Source: Lasiodiplodia sp. COLG20 (taxonomy: Eukaryota; Ascomycota; Dothideomycetes; Botryosphaeriales; Botryosphaeriaceae). From it: a DNA stretch of 64,000 nucleotides. The translations under genes and the position numbers were made by a program. Positions 34,311-45,785 of the stretch are shown here, one piece after another; position 1 is the first letter of the stretch, and each line of letters begins with the position of its first letter. The notes beneath the pieces are model-generated. The model ran no database searches. It saw only the letters and a list, made by a program, of their open reading frames with translations, and was not told the origin of the DNA. The stretch is from contig VNWV01000001.1 of assembly GCA_009801085.1 (NCBI GenBank), forward strand, positions 5,394,001 to 5,458,000. Reading direction: 5' to 3'.

Positions 34311-37300
34311 TCATCGCATCGATGCTTTCTCGCCGTCTTCTTTCTCTTCCTCTTTCTTGTCTTCCGAGTCGCTCCTGTCGTCTCCGAACAGCACTCCTTT
34401 CAGTCTCTTCAGCGGCACCGGCTTAATCAAAAATTCATCCATCCCACTGCTGAATGCCTCTCTTTGACTCTCAGCCGCACCCAGGCCCGTGAGCGCCAGG
34501 ATCCGGCATCCCCTCCTCTTCCTTCCCCTTCCCCTTTCCCGTTCCTTCCCGGCAGCTACATCGCCGCTATTGCAATTCCCCTCTCCCCTTCCCGTGACTC
34601 CCCTCTTCTCCCTCTCCCACGCCCGAATCGCCCTCGTCGCTTCGAATCCGTTCATGATCGGCATGCTTACGTCCATAAGAACCACGTCGAACGGCGGCTT
34701 GGTAGCTGCCTTGAACGCGTCGACGGCTTCTTGCCCATTGCTTGCCGTTGCAAAAGTGCAGCCGAGGCGGCGCGCGTACGTAGTTAAGATTTTAAGGTTG
34801 ATCTCGTTGTCTTCCACGAGTAGGAGGTGGAGCGGTCGGTCTTTGCGGACTTCTGCTGTTACCGGCGTCGGAATAGGAGAAGCAAGAGCAGGCGGCGTCG
34901 TGGCGGGGGTCTGAAGAGATGAATGTGGAGCTGACGGCGCGGGGGAACCGGGATTTGGCGTCGAGGGTTGCGGACTGGTGGCGATTGTGGGAGCACCAAT
35001 GGCGAGGGCGCCAGCGCCCGAATCACGGTACGGGAGGTTGCTTTTAGCGCTGATATATGATGATTGTCGCTGCGGTTGACCCGAAGGCAGCGAATCCTGA
35101 AGGCGGCGGGAGAGAGCGGCGTTGAACGAGTTTTTCACCTTTTTTGGGCCGAAAGGTTGCTGAAGGAAGGTTGCATTGTAAAGGCCTGCTATAAGTAACT
35201 GCTGCTGGGTAGGCTGGCGTGTACAAATGACTATAATGGCGGCTGTAACGTCCTTCAAAATGTTACGATCATGCGCAATTTCGAGCTGCGAGGCGTGGAG
35301 CATGCAGAAGTCGGCGTCCGCACCAGCGCTGATCGCGGAGACAATTTTCATGCCCCACCACAATTTCGCTGTGTCGAGGGCGTTCGAAAGGAGCATCGCC
35401 CCTTCTGCGTCCGGGTCGGGTGAGCTGTCGCTTGTGAGAGCTAGGACAGTCTTGCCGTGAAATATCTCCGCATCCTCGAATGGATCTGGTCCGCGCTCGA
35501 TTTTGGGCGTAATATTGATCGCTTCGATAGGAACGGGTATCATGACCTGCACTTGCGTTCCAACACCGACCTCACTGTGTATGCTGACCTTTCCATCCAG
35601 ATGTGTCACCAAGTGATGGACGATCGACAGGCCCAAGCCCGTACCGCTGACCAACGGATCTTCCTGCGCATATGGGGTGAATAAGCGATACTTCAAATAT
35701 TCCTCGCTGATGCCACGGCCAGTATCTTTGACGGAGAGGCAAATGTAGCGTTTCCCGGAATTGTCCTCGGCGATTGGTGAGGATTGTCCCTTCTCTGGGT
35801 CAATGCACTTCAAGCTCACTTGAATGGATCCACGATCAGTGTACTTGAGCGCATTTCCGACGAGATTCAGGACGATCCTCCTCCACGCGCCAGGTTCGGT
35901 GTGCAATAGCCAGTCGTTGCGTTTTTCGATAGACATCGTCAGCATGACAGGCTTGGTCCCAGGTGGACGAAAGCTATCCGATTTTGGATGCGGCGCCCTG
36001 CCGTCCTGCAGCGGGGTGACTCCAGATTCAAAATGTGTCGTAGTCTGAGCAGTGTGGCCCAGATAGGCTCCTTCCACGACTTCTTGAACAAGAAGGCCCA
36101 AGTCTGCCGTTTTGCACAGATTCAAGTAGTCTTTCCTGTGTCTGCTTCCTCCTCCGCGACCATCTGACGATTTACGACGGCCTTTCCTGTAAAGGTGGTT
36201 GATCTTAGCGAAATCAAGGAGATGGTCCATCGTTTCCAGCAAAGTAATGCCGCAAACTTCAACCATATCGGCCAGAGCCATGCGTTCAGGATCAAGGTCT
36301 GTTTGCTTGAGCAACTCTGTGCTTGCAAGAATTCCATGGAGAGGCGAGCGGAGCTCATGCGAAATGGACGAAATGAAGTTGGACTTGGCGTGGCTGACCG
36401 ACATGGCCTCTATCCGAGAAACCTCGTTCATGATGGAATTACCGAACGCAGAGATATACACCAGATCTTCCGAGGCAAAGATGCGGTTAGCCTTGGTGGA
36501 CCAGCCAATGGCGGCCGCATACCAGCCCTCTTTCTGGTAATCCCAGAGCGGCATAAACAAGATGGAGCGCGCTGAGCTGAAGATTTGGAACAGACGTTTC
36601 GCATCGCTGCCTTCAAGCCCATCCAATTCGGAGAGCTCGTCGGCGAAAAAGCTGGTGCCTCGGGGATGAGTTTGGAGAAGTCTTTGCAAGAGCGATTCAG
36701 GAATCGACAGCTGACCCTCTGAGGGGTTGTTGTCGCGGCTGACGGAAAGACCGAGTGTCTCGCAAAACTTCATCCGCGAAAAGTCTGCGGTAGCAGCAAC
36801 GGGGGAATGCACCGATGCTAAGTTATTGGATACATTCCCCTTTTTGACGTCCAGGCGAGTTCCAAAGCCGTTTGGTGATGCGTCCAGGAAGACGATGCCC
36901 TCGATGTCTGTAGCCTCTTGGATGAGATTTGCTGCGCGGGAGAAAGTGTCGGGGATGTCTCTGGGCCGCTGCGCTGGTGGAGCTCTTTGAGTTGATGAAG
37001 AAGACCTCTGGCTCAAGGTATGGGTTGGCCGGGAGGAAGAAAGCTCCGAGTCCTCGAAAGGATTCAACTGCGGCGTTGGGCTGGGAATGGTCATGTGCGT
37101 CTCCAAGGACTCGTCAGAATTGGAAGCTGAGTGAGAATTGAAAGATGACGACACAGGTCTGGAGGCAGGGCTTGACTCAGGGCTGTCCTCGCACGAACTG
37201 TCTGACGACGAGCGTCGGCCGGCGTGGTTGGTCTCGAAAGCCTGCATGCTAGTGTTTTCTTCGACGTATACACACAGGTTGTTGACAAGTCTCTCCAGGC

Positions 37301-38043
37301 GATGGTGCTGCTCGCGCATCTTGACGAGCTCAATGTGGTCCATGATGGTCTGGGCAATGTCGGTCAAAATTTGCACGGTAGAGTCGTCAGCCCAGTCATC
37401 GCGCGGACGGTTGTCGACGACACAGTAGGAACCGATGACTTCACCAGTCGAAGTGCGCAGAGGCACGTCCAAGAGGGCGCGGATGTGCGGCCAGTCGGCG
37501 ACATAGGGGCGGTTGACATAGTTCGGCTCGGCGTGCAAGTCACAGATGCGGTACTTGGAGCGATCAGCCTGCACGTTGGAGGTGCAGATGTCTGAGCGCC
37601 CCGAGGGATCAGTGAAGACATGGATTGTGTCCGGGCTCCAAGCCACATCCAAAGCAACGACGCCCAGGTAGAGGGGGTCTTGTGAGCTGGAGGTCAGGTC
37701 GAAGTAAGACAGGCTGCGGGTGGACTCGGCGATGATATACTGGTGGGTGCGGTCAGTGAGCGAGACGAAGGCGCGGTCACACTGCAGGCGCAGCGGGCCC
37801 AGCTGGGCGAGCGCGGTGAGAGCGGCATCCCGGGCGAGTGTGGGCTCGGTGGAAACGGGATCGCAGGCAGGATTGCCAGAAGAGTCTTCAGGCTCTATGC
37901 CGAGCGACCCGAAGTAGCTGTGATTGTCGCGGGCGGTCAGCGTCGGGCGGGACGCAGCGCGAGTCGGACGGCGCTCACCTGGCCAGCTTCTTAACGCGCG
38001 CGCGCTCTGCATCGAGGTCGGGCGGGTGTCGTGGGGAAGGCAT
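34311..38043 (-). CDS. Hybrid histidine kinase (GAF - HisKA - HATPase - receiver)
   Basis: Two exons (38043-37979, 37917-34311) give 1223 residues. The first exon encodes MPSPRHPPDLDAERARVKKLA, and a 61-base intron with GTGAGC and CACAG ends joins it to YFGSLGIE. An intron-less reading from 38012 is open but gives an unnatural N-terminus. Residues about 60-215 are a GAF-like sensor region (RAFVSLTDR, PHIRALLDVPLRTSTGEVIGSYCVVD). His542 in SHELRSPLHG is the phosphorylated residue of HisKA. The kinase domain has NLVGNALKYT (about 710), DTGRGIS and GTGLGLS. The receiver (about 1050-1190) has VEDNEIN, phosphoacceptor Asp1104 in LMDVSMP and Lys in FLIKPV, with an Arg/Gly-rich insertion of about 25 residues after its third helix. 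It presumably feeds a His-Asp phosphorelay. Divergent from the WC-2-like gene. Confidence 0.93.
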
Positions 38044-38679
38044 GGGAAGCGGAGATGTGGAATGGAGCAGCGTCAGGGAGACGGGCAGGTATGGGCAGGC
38101 GTGGACCGGGCGAGCCGGAGTTGGGCCGGGGCAGAAAGCAGGCGACGCGCATTTCGCAGCGAGGACTTCTCGGCGTGGGGTGTACGAATAATGTGGAGGG
38201 TGAGCTTGCTGGTGATCGAGGATTAAGAAGGCATCGAATTGCGGCGGCAGTGCGCCTGGACGGAGACGGACTAGGCTCCGGCCCAATCGGCAGACCCCCC
38301 TGCAACGGGAGCATCGAGGAAAATAATCTTCGATCCCGACGGCCTTCGATTTGCACCGACGAAACGATCTGCTTTTATACCAATGCGGAAATTCGTGGCT
38401 CGAGTGGCGCCACTTTGCCACCCGCGCGACACGCCCGCCGTGACCGCCCTCCACCCCCACAAGCCACAGCCTGATGACGTCGTGATGCACGACCGCGCGA
38501 CTCTTCCGCCCGCGGCAAGCTCCAACGTCCCTTGGACCCTTGAGATGCTCGCCACGCATATGACGTCGCTATCCATAAACATATCGTGAGCGCTGATTCA
38601 ACCTCGCCAGCAGCATGCCTCAACTGTCAATTGCTCCGCAACCCCTTCCCCCCTCCATGCTTGTGCCATTGCGGCCACC
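38044..38679. promoter_or_regulatory. Divergent promoter region between hybrid histidine kinase and WC-2-like regulator
   Basis: This 636-base interval serves both starts. On the minus strand GTATAAAAGC (38380-38371) is a good TATA box about 330 bases from the kinase ATG. ATGACGTCG occurs twice on the plus strand (38474-38482 and 38560-38568), resembling the TGACGTCA element bound by ATF/CREB-type bZIP factors. Factor binding is inferred from the motif only. Confidence 0.55.
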
Positions 38680-39961
38680 ATGACCACCTCCGACCCCTCC
38701 ATGCTCGACGATGCCATCGCCGACCCCTCAACCCCCACCGCCGTCGCCGACAGCCAGCTCGCCCCGCAGAGCGACGTCGACGCCCTCGACGACATCCTAC
38801 TCTCCTCGCTGCACGACCTGCACTTCATCCTCTCGCCGAGCACCACCATCCTGCGCGTCTCGGCCAACTGCCTCAACCTGCTGGGCTGCGAGCCGAACCT
38901 GCTGCTGGGCCAGCGCCTGGCCGCCCTGGTCCACAAGGACGATGTCCACGTCTTCGAGGAGGAGATCGACGACGCCCTGCTGCGACCCAGTAACAGCGTC
39001 CTCATCGACAGCGGCGCCTTTGACACCTCCCTCTCCACGGTTGCCCCGCGCCGCCCGCCCTTCCGCTTCTACTGCCGCATCCGCAGCGTCGTGCATCTCG
39101 GCAGCGACTACTCGGCCTTCGAGCTGGTCGGCCACTACCAGGTCAAGATGCCCGCCTCGCTATCGCCGCTGCAGCTGATGATGCCGCCGCCCGGCATCAT
39201 CTCCATCATTGCCCGCCCCGCCTTCTCCCGCAAGGGCCGCCTGATGGACGGCATGCTCGAGTTGAAGATGGAGCAGATCCGCCTCGTCCGCCTGATCCGC
39301 AAGATGCGACGCGAGGCCGAGGAAGACTACTACGAGGGCGACGACGAAGAAGAGGCCGTGTTGACCATGGCCGCGACCCCCGCAACCCCCGCGCCCGTGC
39401 ACCACCACCACTCGTTCCAACGAGTCGAGGAGAACCTGTACTGGAAGTCAACCCGCCGCGCCTCGACTTCTGGCGGCGCCTCGAAGCGCTCCCGCAGCAG
39501 TCCGCCGCGCCTAACCTGGATGCCTTCGCCTGCCACTGAGCAGCAACACCAGCCGCAAACGGAACAACAACCCCAACAAGACCCCATCGGCTCGCCCTCG
39601 AACATACAATCCAATGGCGAGGCTTCGCCCGGTGATGCGTCACCAAAGGTCAAGCTGGGAGATGCCGGCATCCCGTTCTTCATCAGACCGGAGGGATACG
39701 AGAGGAAGACGAGCGACATTCCGAGGCAGCCCAAACGCAAGTTTGTTGCCAAGGACTATTGTTGCTCCAGGTGCGGGACTGTGGAGAGCCCTGAGTGGCG
39801 GGCTGGCCCTGACGGACCGAAAACTCTTTGTAATGCTTGTGGCCGTAAGATATCGTGTTTGCGTGTACCTAGCTCATCCGACGCTAATATAGTTCATAGT
39901 GAAGTATGCGAAAGAGCAGAAGAGGGCAGAAAAATTGAAGAAAGATGTGGTTCCATCATAG
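38680..39961 (+). CDS. White Collar-2-like PAS / GATA zinc-finger transcription factor
   Basis: Two exons (38680-39844, 39900-39961) encode 408 residues. A PAS domain begins about residue 38 (LHDLHFILSPSTTILRVSANCLNLLG) and continues through LGQRLAALVHKDDVHVFEEEI and FRFYCRIRS to about 155. A polar, Gln-rich linker follows. The GATA-type finger is Cys362-x2-Cys365-x18-Cys384-x2-Cys387, with SPEWRAGPDGPKTLCNACG. The intron interrupts the codon after the last Cys-Gly, and the short second exon adds LKYAKEQKRAEKLKKD, the basic tail that contacts DNA in WC-2. WC-2 pairs with the photoreceptor WC-1 through PAS domains to activate blue-light genes. One PAS plus one x18 GATA finger is the WC-2 arrangement. 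Related names include cutinase palindrome-binding protein. Confidence 0.9.
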
Positions 39962-42083
39962 ACTGCGTTCTTGGTTATCGGGTATCTGGGCGGTTCCTAT
40001 ACGGCGTCTTGTTTTGTAGAAATACCCCAAGAAGGATTCAAACTCCTGCAGGTCTTCGGTGTTGTAAATGGGTTTTTGCTGCGCTTCTACCTCTGTTTGG
40101 TAGTCGAAATATGGAATGTCGTTTTTTACTGACCTACACAGGGTGGAAATCTGCTGTGTGAACGTCCCACTTGCAGTCTTATGTGTACGTACCTTCTTAC
40201 ATCATCGCGCGCGCTAAAAGAATGGCACCCAAGGTGGTTCCATGCACGCTCACGTCTTGCACTGATGAGCTCAGGGTTGCCACATGGCTCGGCCCGTGGT
40301 AATCTAGTCTAACCGGGAGCGGCCCTAGTTCGACCCACCCATCGAGGTCTGGCCAGATCTCTGGAGGATTTCGATGCACAAGCGTTTATCCGATCGGCTT
40401 GCACTTCGTGATCTCATCTACCCCATCCTCGAGGATTGCGTTGGAGGTGGTTTTCTTCCACCCCAGATCTTGCTACCGAACCTCCCAGAATCAGCCTCGT
40501 CATCAGACGGCACACCTCCGTCATTTCCTCGAAGTCTGGTCCGGCTGTCCAGATCAGCCTGGACGTCATGAGAAAGTGGTGGAGTGGGCTATGTGCGACA
40601 TTGTGCATGCCATCGCGAAAATACTAGTTGGATCAGCCCCAAGAAAATAGATGGGCGAGCAGATTAAGATCAGATCGACCGATTACGTATATAGCACGCG
40701 ATAGACGGTCAGAGAAGATGCAAGACATCTATCCAAGTTCATGAACGAACTCCCGAGTCTTCAAGAAGTTATGGTTGGAGCAGGAATGAAACAACAGTAT
40801 TCTCTGGAATAGTGAGGCTCATGCCGGAATGAGCCCGACTTTAATACTCTTCTTCATCTCCGCTTATATATTCGTAGGCAGTCAAACAATTTACAGCGAA
40901 TGAAACAAATTTAAAATTTATTTTCCGAACTCTACTCATATTTCAACTCGACTACATTAGAGTATTCTTACCAGAAGAGGTCATCGTAACGTTATCAATC
41001 ATATACATGATCAGAAGTATGTGTACTTTCGAATTCGCCTCGATCCATCAGGGAGTGAACTCAAGAGTTTCATTGTGTCAGTAGGAAAAGAAGATCTATG
41101 CAGAAACGAGTTCCTACTCATTGAGGCTGGAAATCGGTAACGTTTAGTGACGCTCTGGGCCCAAGGATCGGAGATAAACCTTCTCCGTTTAAATAATCCA
41201 TCTACATAGCACTTTGCCCTTAATAAAGTATTCTGTAGCGTGTTGTGCACAACCTCGCCCATGACGCTATTAAATGGAGAAACTAAGAGAAGTACTATAA
41301 AATCAACAGGTTGCATGAGCAGATACTCTGAGTTGTGAAGTCTTGATAGGTGCAGTAAGTTGTATTTCCCGCCCATGTATCAACCTGTAAGGATGCTTAT
41401 ATATTTCTCTTCATGCAAGCTTTGAATATAAGCTACAGATAGTTGTAAGCTTTGTTCTCAAATTGAAAAGTTTGTCCAACATAATGGAAAGCAAATCGAA
41501 ATTCATCTTGTAATCTATGCATTATACAGAGCACTTACAAAGACCTGTCTGTTAGAAAGGAAATCCGTCGCCACGGAAGATCACCTAATCAATTCTGCGG
41601 CAGGAATCATTGAACACAGCTCCTGGTTCCTATAAAGCGCCAGGTAAGTGTTTTAGAAGGAAATCAGCAGATAAGATAGCGGCTATCAAATTTGCGGGCG
41701 AAGTCATAACTCCGCGACGGCACAGGGATAGTACTTGCAGCATCTTACCGCTGTTAACGCTGCTATCGTGTTATCTTGTAAGAAACATTAATAGAAACAC
41801 AAACTGACGTAGAGGTAGCCTGATCCATGACTCAAAGAATTTGGTGATGTGTTGGCGTGTTTCGTGATTTTCGTGAAGATCGTGGAGAACAATTACTCAC
41901 TATCATCAAGGGTGTCAGCCAATCGCATATTTTGCACGACCCCTGATCGCCGCGTCGAGTCGTGTACCCCGCGCAGTAAGCATTGCGACAGCCATCTCAG
42001 TCTCCGCTATCCACTTGACCGACCACCCTCCGCTAAGCACAAACAGCCCTGTTCAACTGGTCACATGTCACCATGAAACAAAT
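39962..42083. other. AT-rich intergenic stretch, no supported gene
   Basis: About 2.1 kb; the part 40840-41600 is clearly AT-rich. A minus-strand frame of 121 codons (41376-41011) has no motif. No terminal repeats or transposase remnants were seen. Two very short upstream frames lie directly before the NACHT start and are listed separately. Confidence 0.5.
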
Positions 42084-42087
42084 ATGA
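42065..42087 (+). promoter_or_regulatory. Two overlapping mini upstream open frames before the NACHT start
   Basis: ATG at 42065 opens a three-codon frame ending TGA at 42076. A second ATG at 42073 opens a four-codon frame whose TGA (42085-42087) overlaps the main start codon (42084-42086) as ATGA. If the transcript begins upstream, translation of the main frame would depend on leaky scanning or reinitiation. The transcript start is unknown. Confidence 0.4.
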
Positions 42088-45000
42088 CCGACATTCGAAC
42101 AAATCTGTCGATACCTACGGAACCATGGGAACGTGCGAAAGCCCGTTTCATTGAAGGGCTGAGCGATGCCCAGCGAGCGAGCTTTCAGTCGGCGACACTG
42201 GAAACCATTTACTACCAAGCGGATGTGATTCATCGCGGCCACCAACAGACAAGCAAGCTGCACGCATGCCGCCAAAAGCTCAGACCACTTTTGGATACGC
42301 TTGATGCCTACGGAAAGGGTCTGGATATCATCAGCAACACAGGAGCTGTTTCGATGGTCATGGCTTCGCTATGGGGTAGCATGCGGGTTGCACTACAGAT
42401 CGCACAGGACTCTACCGAGATGTTCGAGAACATCATCGACATGTTGACCAAAATTGGCGATGCGCTTCCCCATCTGCGCGACTATGAACGCCTGTTCCCT
42501 AACCACGAGCGCCTGCTTGTCGCAATTTCGGAAGCATACTTGATCATCGTCTACTTTTGCACTGACTTTAAAAATATGTTTGGTGATGCAAAAAAGTCAA
42601 AGAGTGAGTGGGTTTTTGCTTATTCTTCTAGAATGCTGGTGAGCTTACGGGTCCCGCAGAGAGCATCGTTAGTCTCACATTGGCCTGCAAGTCCGTCTGG
42701 AAACCTTTCACACAAAAGCACCATCAATATTTGAAGGATTTCAAGGAAATTCGAAAACGCATTGATGCGGAAGCCAGACAGGCCGACATGATAGAATCGA
42801 AACGAGAAAGAAAGCGCCAAGAAGCTCACAGGATGGAGCTTGTCCGCATGTATAGGAAGCAAAAGCTTCACAATGCCTTACGTAGAATTTCTTCGTATGA
42901 CTACAAGGGCCATCACCGCATAATGCAAGAGCAACGGCACGCGGGTACCGCCAACTGGCTGTTCGACTACTAACCTTTCCAAGACTGGCTGCTTTCGCCT
43001 CTCTCCTCGCCGTTCGGATGCTTCGGTATTCCGGGCTCTGGCAAGACTATTCTTACGTGCGCAGTAATCGACCACTTGACATTGACACAGCCAAGCAACC
43101 CCATCTGCTATCACTACTGCAGCTACGACTACGCGTCGTCTCTGAAAGCTACAGCTATATTGGGGACATTCTTGCGGCAGATTTTAGAGAAGCAGGCGCT
43201 GTCCGATACAGTCGAAGAAACCCTCCTGCAGGATCTTCAAGACAGCTTGGACTTTCCAAGATCCGACATTCTTTATTCGATTCTGTCCAAGTACTTCAAG
43301 ACTGATCAAACTTACTTCCTCATTCTGGATGGGCTTGATGAGCTACCACGCTCTGAGCAGTCTGAAGTTGCTACCTTCATTGAGGCGGCATTGTAACAAA
43401 CCCTCCACTGTGCGGTTAAGATATTCATTTCATGTAGACCTGAAGCTATCATAGATAAGGATGTCTTCCGACCTTGGCTCTCAATTACCATATCTCCACA
43501 AGACATAGTCTCGGACATCAAAAGCTTCGTGGAATCGGAAATCGAGGAGCGGGTCAAAGATGGCGAACTGAAGCTTCGTGACCCCGACCTGAAGTACGAG
43601 GTGATCGACCGATTGACTCAAGACGCTGGAGAGATGTAGGACACCCAGAATATGGATTTCATCTGAGTGGGATGCTGACTGAGTTCCCAGGTTTCTTTGG
43701 GTCAGATTCCAGATTGATGAGATCTGCGAGACCGTCAGCGACGACGCAATCCGTAGGACGCTCGAGGACCTCCCCAGAGATCTCTCCTCAACGTATACCA
43801 GGATCTTCCAAAGAATCGCAGCTTCGCCGGGCGGCCTGGACAAACTTACCATTTCTGGGAAGGTCTTCCGGTGGTTGATATGCGCAAAGCGGCCTTTAAC
43901 AATGGAAGAGCTAAAGATGGCCATTTCTTTACACCAGAATGATACTTCTCTTCAAACGGCTCGAATACCAACCGATGATGGAACTAAGATCCTCCGTGCA
44001 TGTGGAAATCTCGTAGTCCGCAGTAAGGCCAACCAAACCGTGCGACTTGCACATCACACTGTCCGGAATTTCATTCTTATGCTCGATGAGAAGCAAATGG
44101 AGCAACCCAGTGCCTCAGCCTTGCATAAGCAGGTGCATTTCAGCCTGCCCGATGCGGACCGCAAGGTTGGCCAATTGTGCTTGACCTTTCTCGACTTCAG
44201 CGACTTCGAGACCCAGATCCAACTCCGAGGTTCCAATGAAATGACGTATCCAACTTCCGGACAGCTGATCCATAACATGCTTCACGGCTTAATTCCCACC
44301 TCTAACCTTCTGGGCAAGTCGTTAGCTTACATTACTGGTGGTTCTACTGAGTCCAAGGACTCCAAAGATGTCAATCTTGTCCTTCCCAAACTCAGGCAGA
44401 GTGATAAGGAATACGGACCCATATTTGCCCAATATCCTCTACTGCAATACATATCAACTTACTGGCCTTTTCACCTGGATTACTTTGGAACATCCGCAGC
44501 GTCTCTGAAGCAGACCGAAGAGCAACTGATACGTCGTATTGCTTTCGACAAATCCTTTCTCTTCAAAGTTCGGCCATGGGAAGATGCGAGATATACGAGT
44601 ATTGACCTGGAAAAATACCCTTCCGCAAAACACACAGCACCTCCCGTCAGGTTACCCTTGTTCCGCTGGGCTATAGAAACCGGGGCCTCTTTTCTATACG
44701 CCTTCGATTCCGGCATGCATAAGAGATTCACAGGTGATGGATGGGAGAATGAAGCATGCATTTCATTCGAGATACAGGCTGATGCCGTGGATCACAACGT
44801 TCTGAGCCGTGCTATACAGGGTGGCAGTCTCCAGATTGTGTCAGATATCTTGTACTTTTTCAAACGTCAAGTCTCTTTCACTATCCCGGTGAAAGTACTG
44901 TACCATATCTCACGGACAGTGCCAGACTGGACCTTGCTTTCTCTTTTCAGAATGATTGTCAACAGAAAAATTAAAGTGGGAGAGGAAGACCGAGAGTCTG

Positions 45001-45221
45001 ATTGGGCGAGGCTTCCCTGGCAGAAGAAACATGCTCTGTGGCAAAGTAACTGGTCCGTCACGCGTATACCCCAAGACAGTTTGGAAATTGTTCGAGCAGT
45101 ACAGTTAGAGTCAACTCGAAATGGTGATGTACAGGTTGCCAATCAGATGCATGGGTTGATTATGGACTCTCAACCTATTCACGAGATGGACTCAAGACAC
45201 TCTACGCTTGAAGCGCTATAA
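42084..45221 (+). pseudogene. NACHT-type STAND (NLR-like) gene with two in-frame stop codons
   Basis: Exons 42084-42603, 42660-43635 and 43691-45221 form one reading frame of about 1008 codons, interrupted by TAA at 42971-42973 and at 43394-43396. The N-terminus is a DUF7708-type fungal domain (LRPLLDTLDAYGKGLDIISN..GSMRVALQIA). A NACHT NTPase follows with Walker A GIPGSGKT (about 43027-43050), Walker B LILDGLDEL (about 43318-43344), the FISCRPE sensor region and, after the second intron, FLWVRFQIDEIC and a winged-helix-like LICAKRPLTMEELKMAI. The C-terminal 400 residues show no ankyrin, WD or TPR repeats. Fungal STAND proteins often control non-self recognition and cell death. Both stops sit inside otherwise conserved sequence, so either the allele is dead or only the N-terminal domain (about 277 residues) is made. 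Confidence 0.85.
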
Positions 45222-45536
45222 ACTCTACAAGGACGATCTAAAACACGACGAAGCCAGTCTAAGCCTCAATATTTTTCTGGGAGGAAGGCCTGTTGGTAAT
45301 CGAAGTTGATTGCCGCATACTAGTGCTTGTTTGTGTTAATAGCTGTAAAACGGCTTTGCGCTTCTTCTGTACGTTTTCCGTAACCACGAGCGGCCAATCT
45401 CGACTGGTGCAGTTGCAATAGACCTCAGTAGAGCTTGTTGTTTCGAAGAGTTGGAAGTAGTACGAGCGAGACCTTTCATATAGTTTTAATTTTGGGCGGG
45501 CGCTGATGAGGTAGCAATGGCTTCGCTTTTCAGTAC

Positions 45537-45785
45537 TCACATCATGAGTATGGCCTTAAAGAAGACAGCAAAGGTTAATAACACTGTGTACCCTGTAGAA
45601 GACGCTACGCTTCCGATACTTGGATAGTTAAATGCATGTAAATGTAGGCACAAAGGCGTAGAGACAGCTTGTTGGGCGTTGACATATGCTTTCGTGAGTG
45701 ACGTGAAATCCGAACAATACGTCCAACCGAGCAAGAAAATTACAGAGAAGCGAAAGAAACGCAACAAAAGGGCATCCAAATCCAT
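45537..45785 (-). CDS. Possible small two-helix membrane protein (uncertain)
   Basis: An ATG frame of 82 codons starts at 45785 and holds two hydrophobic segments (LLLRFFRFSVIFLLGW and YTVLLTFAVFFKAILMM). At its end the sequence ATGAT|GTGAGT is a good donor site, and a second open frame, 45540-45259, lies just downstream, so a spliced longer product is possible. I could not place an acceptor that is clearly right, and no family is recognised. It lies tail-to-tail with the NACHT gene. It may be chance in AT-rich DNA. Confidence 0.22.
   Translation of the reverse strand: MDLDALLLRFFRFSVIFLLGWTYCSDFTSLTKAYVNAQQAVSTPLCLHLHAFNYPSIGSVASSTGYTVLLTFAVFFKAILMM

Noticed and set aside
40320..40360. Possible tRNA T-loop (TAGTTCGACCC)
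   Set aside because: No matching acceptor, D or anticodon stems could be built around it.
39962..42083. Transposon remnant in the AT-rich stretch
   Set aside because: No terminal repeats, target-site duplication or recognisable transposase/reverse transcriptase pieces were visible; only AT richness.
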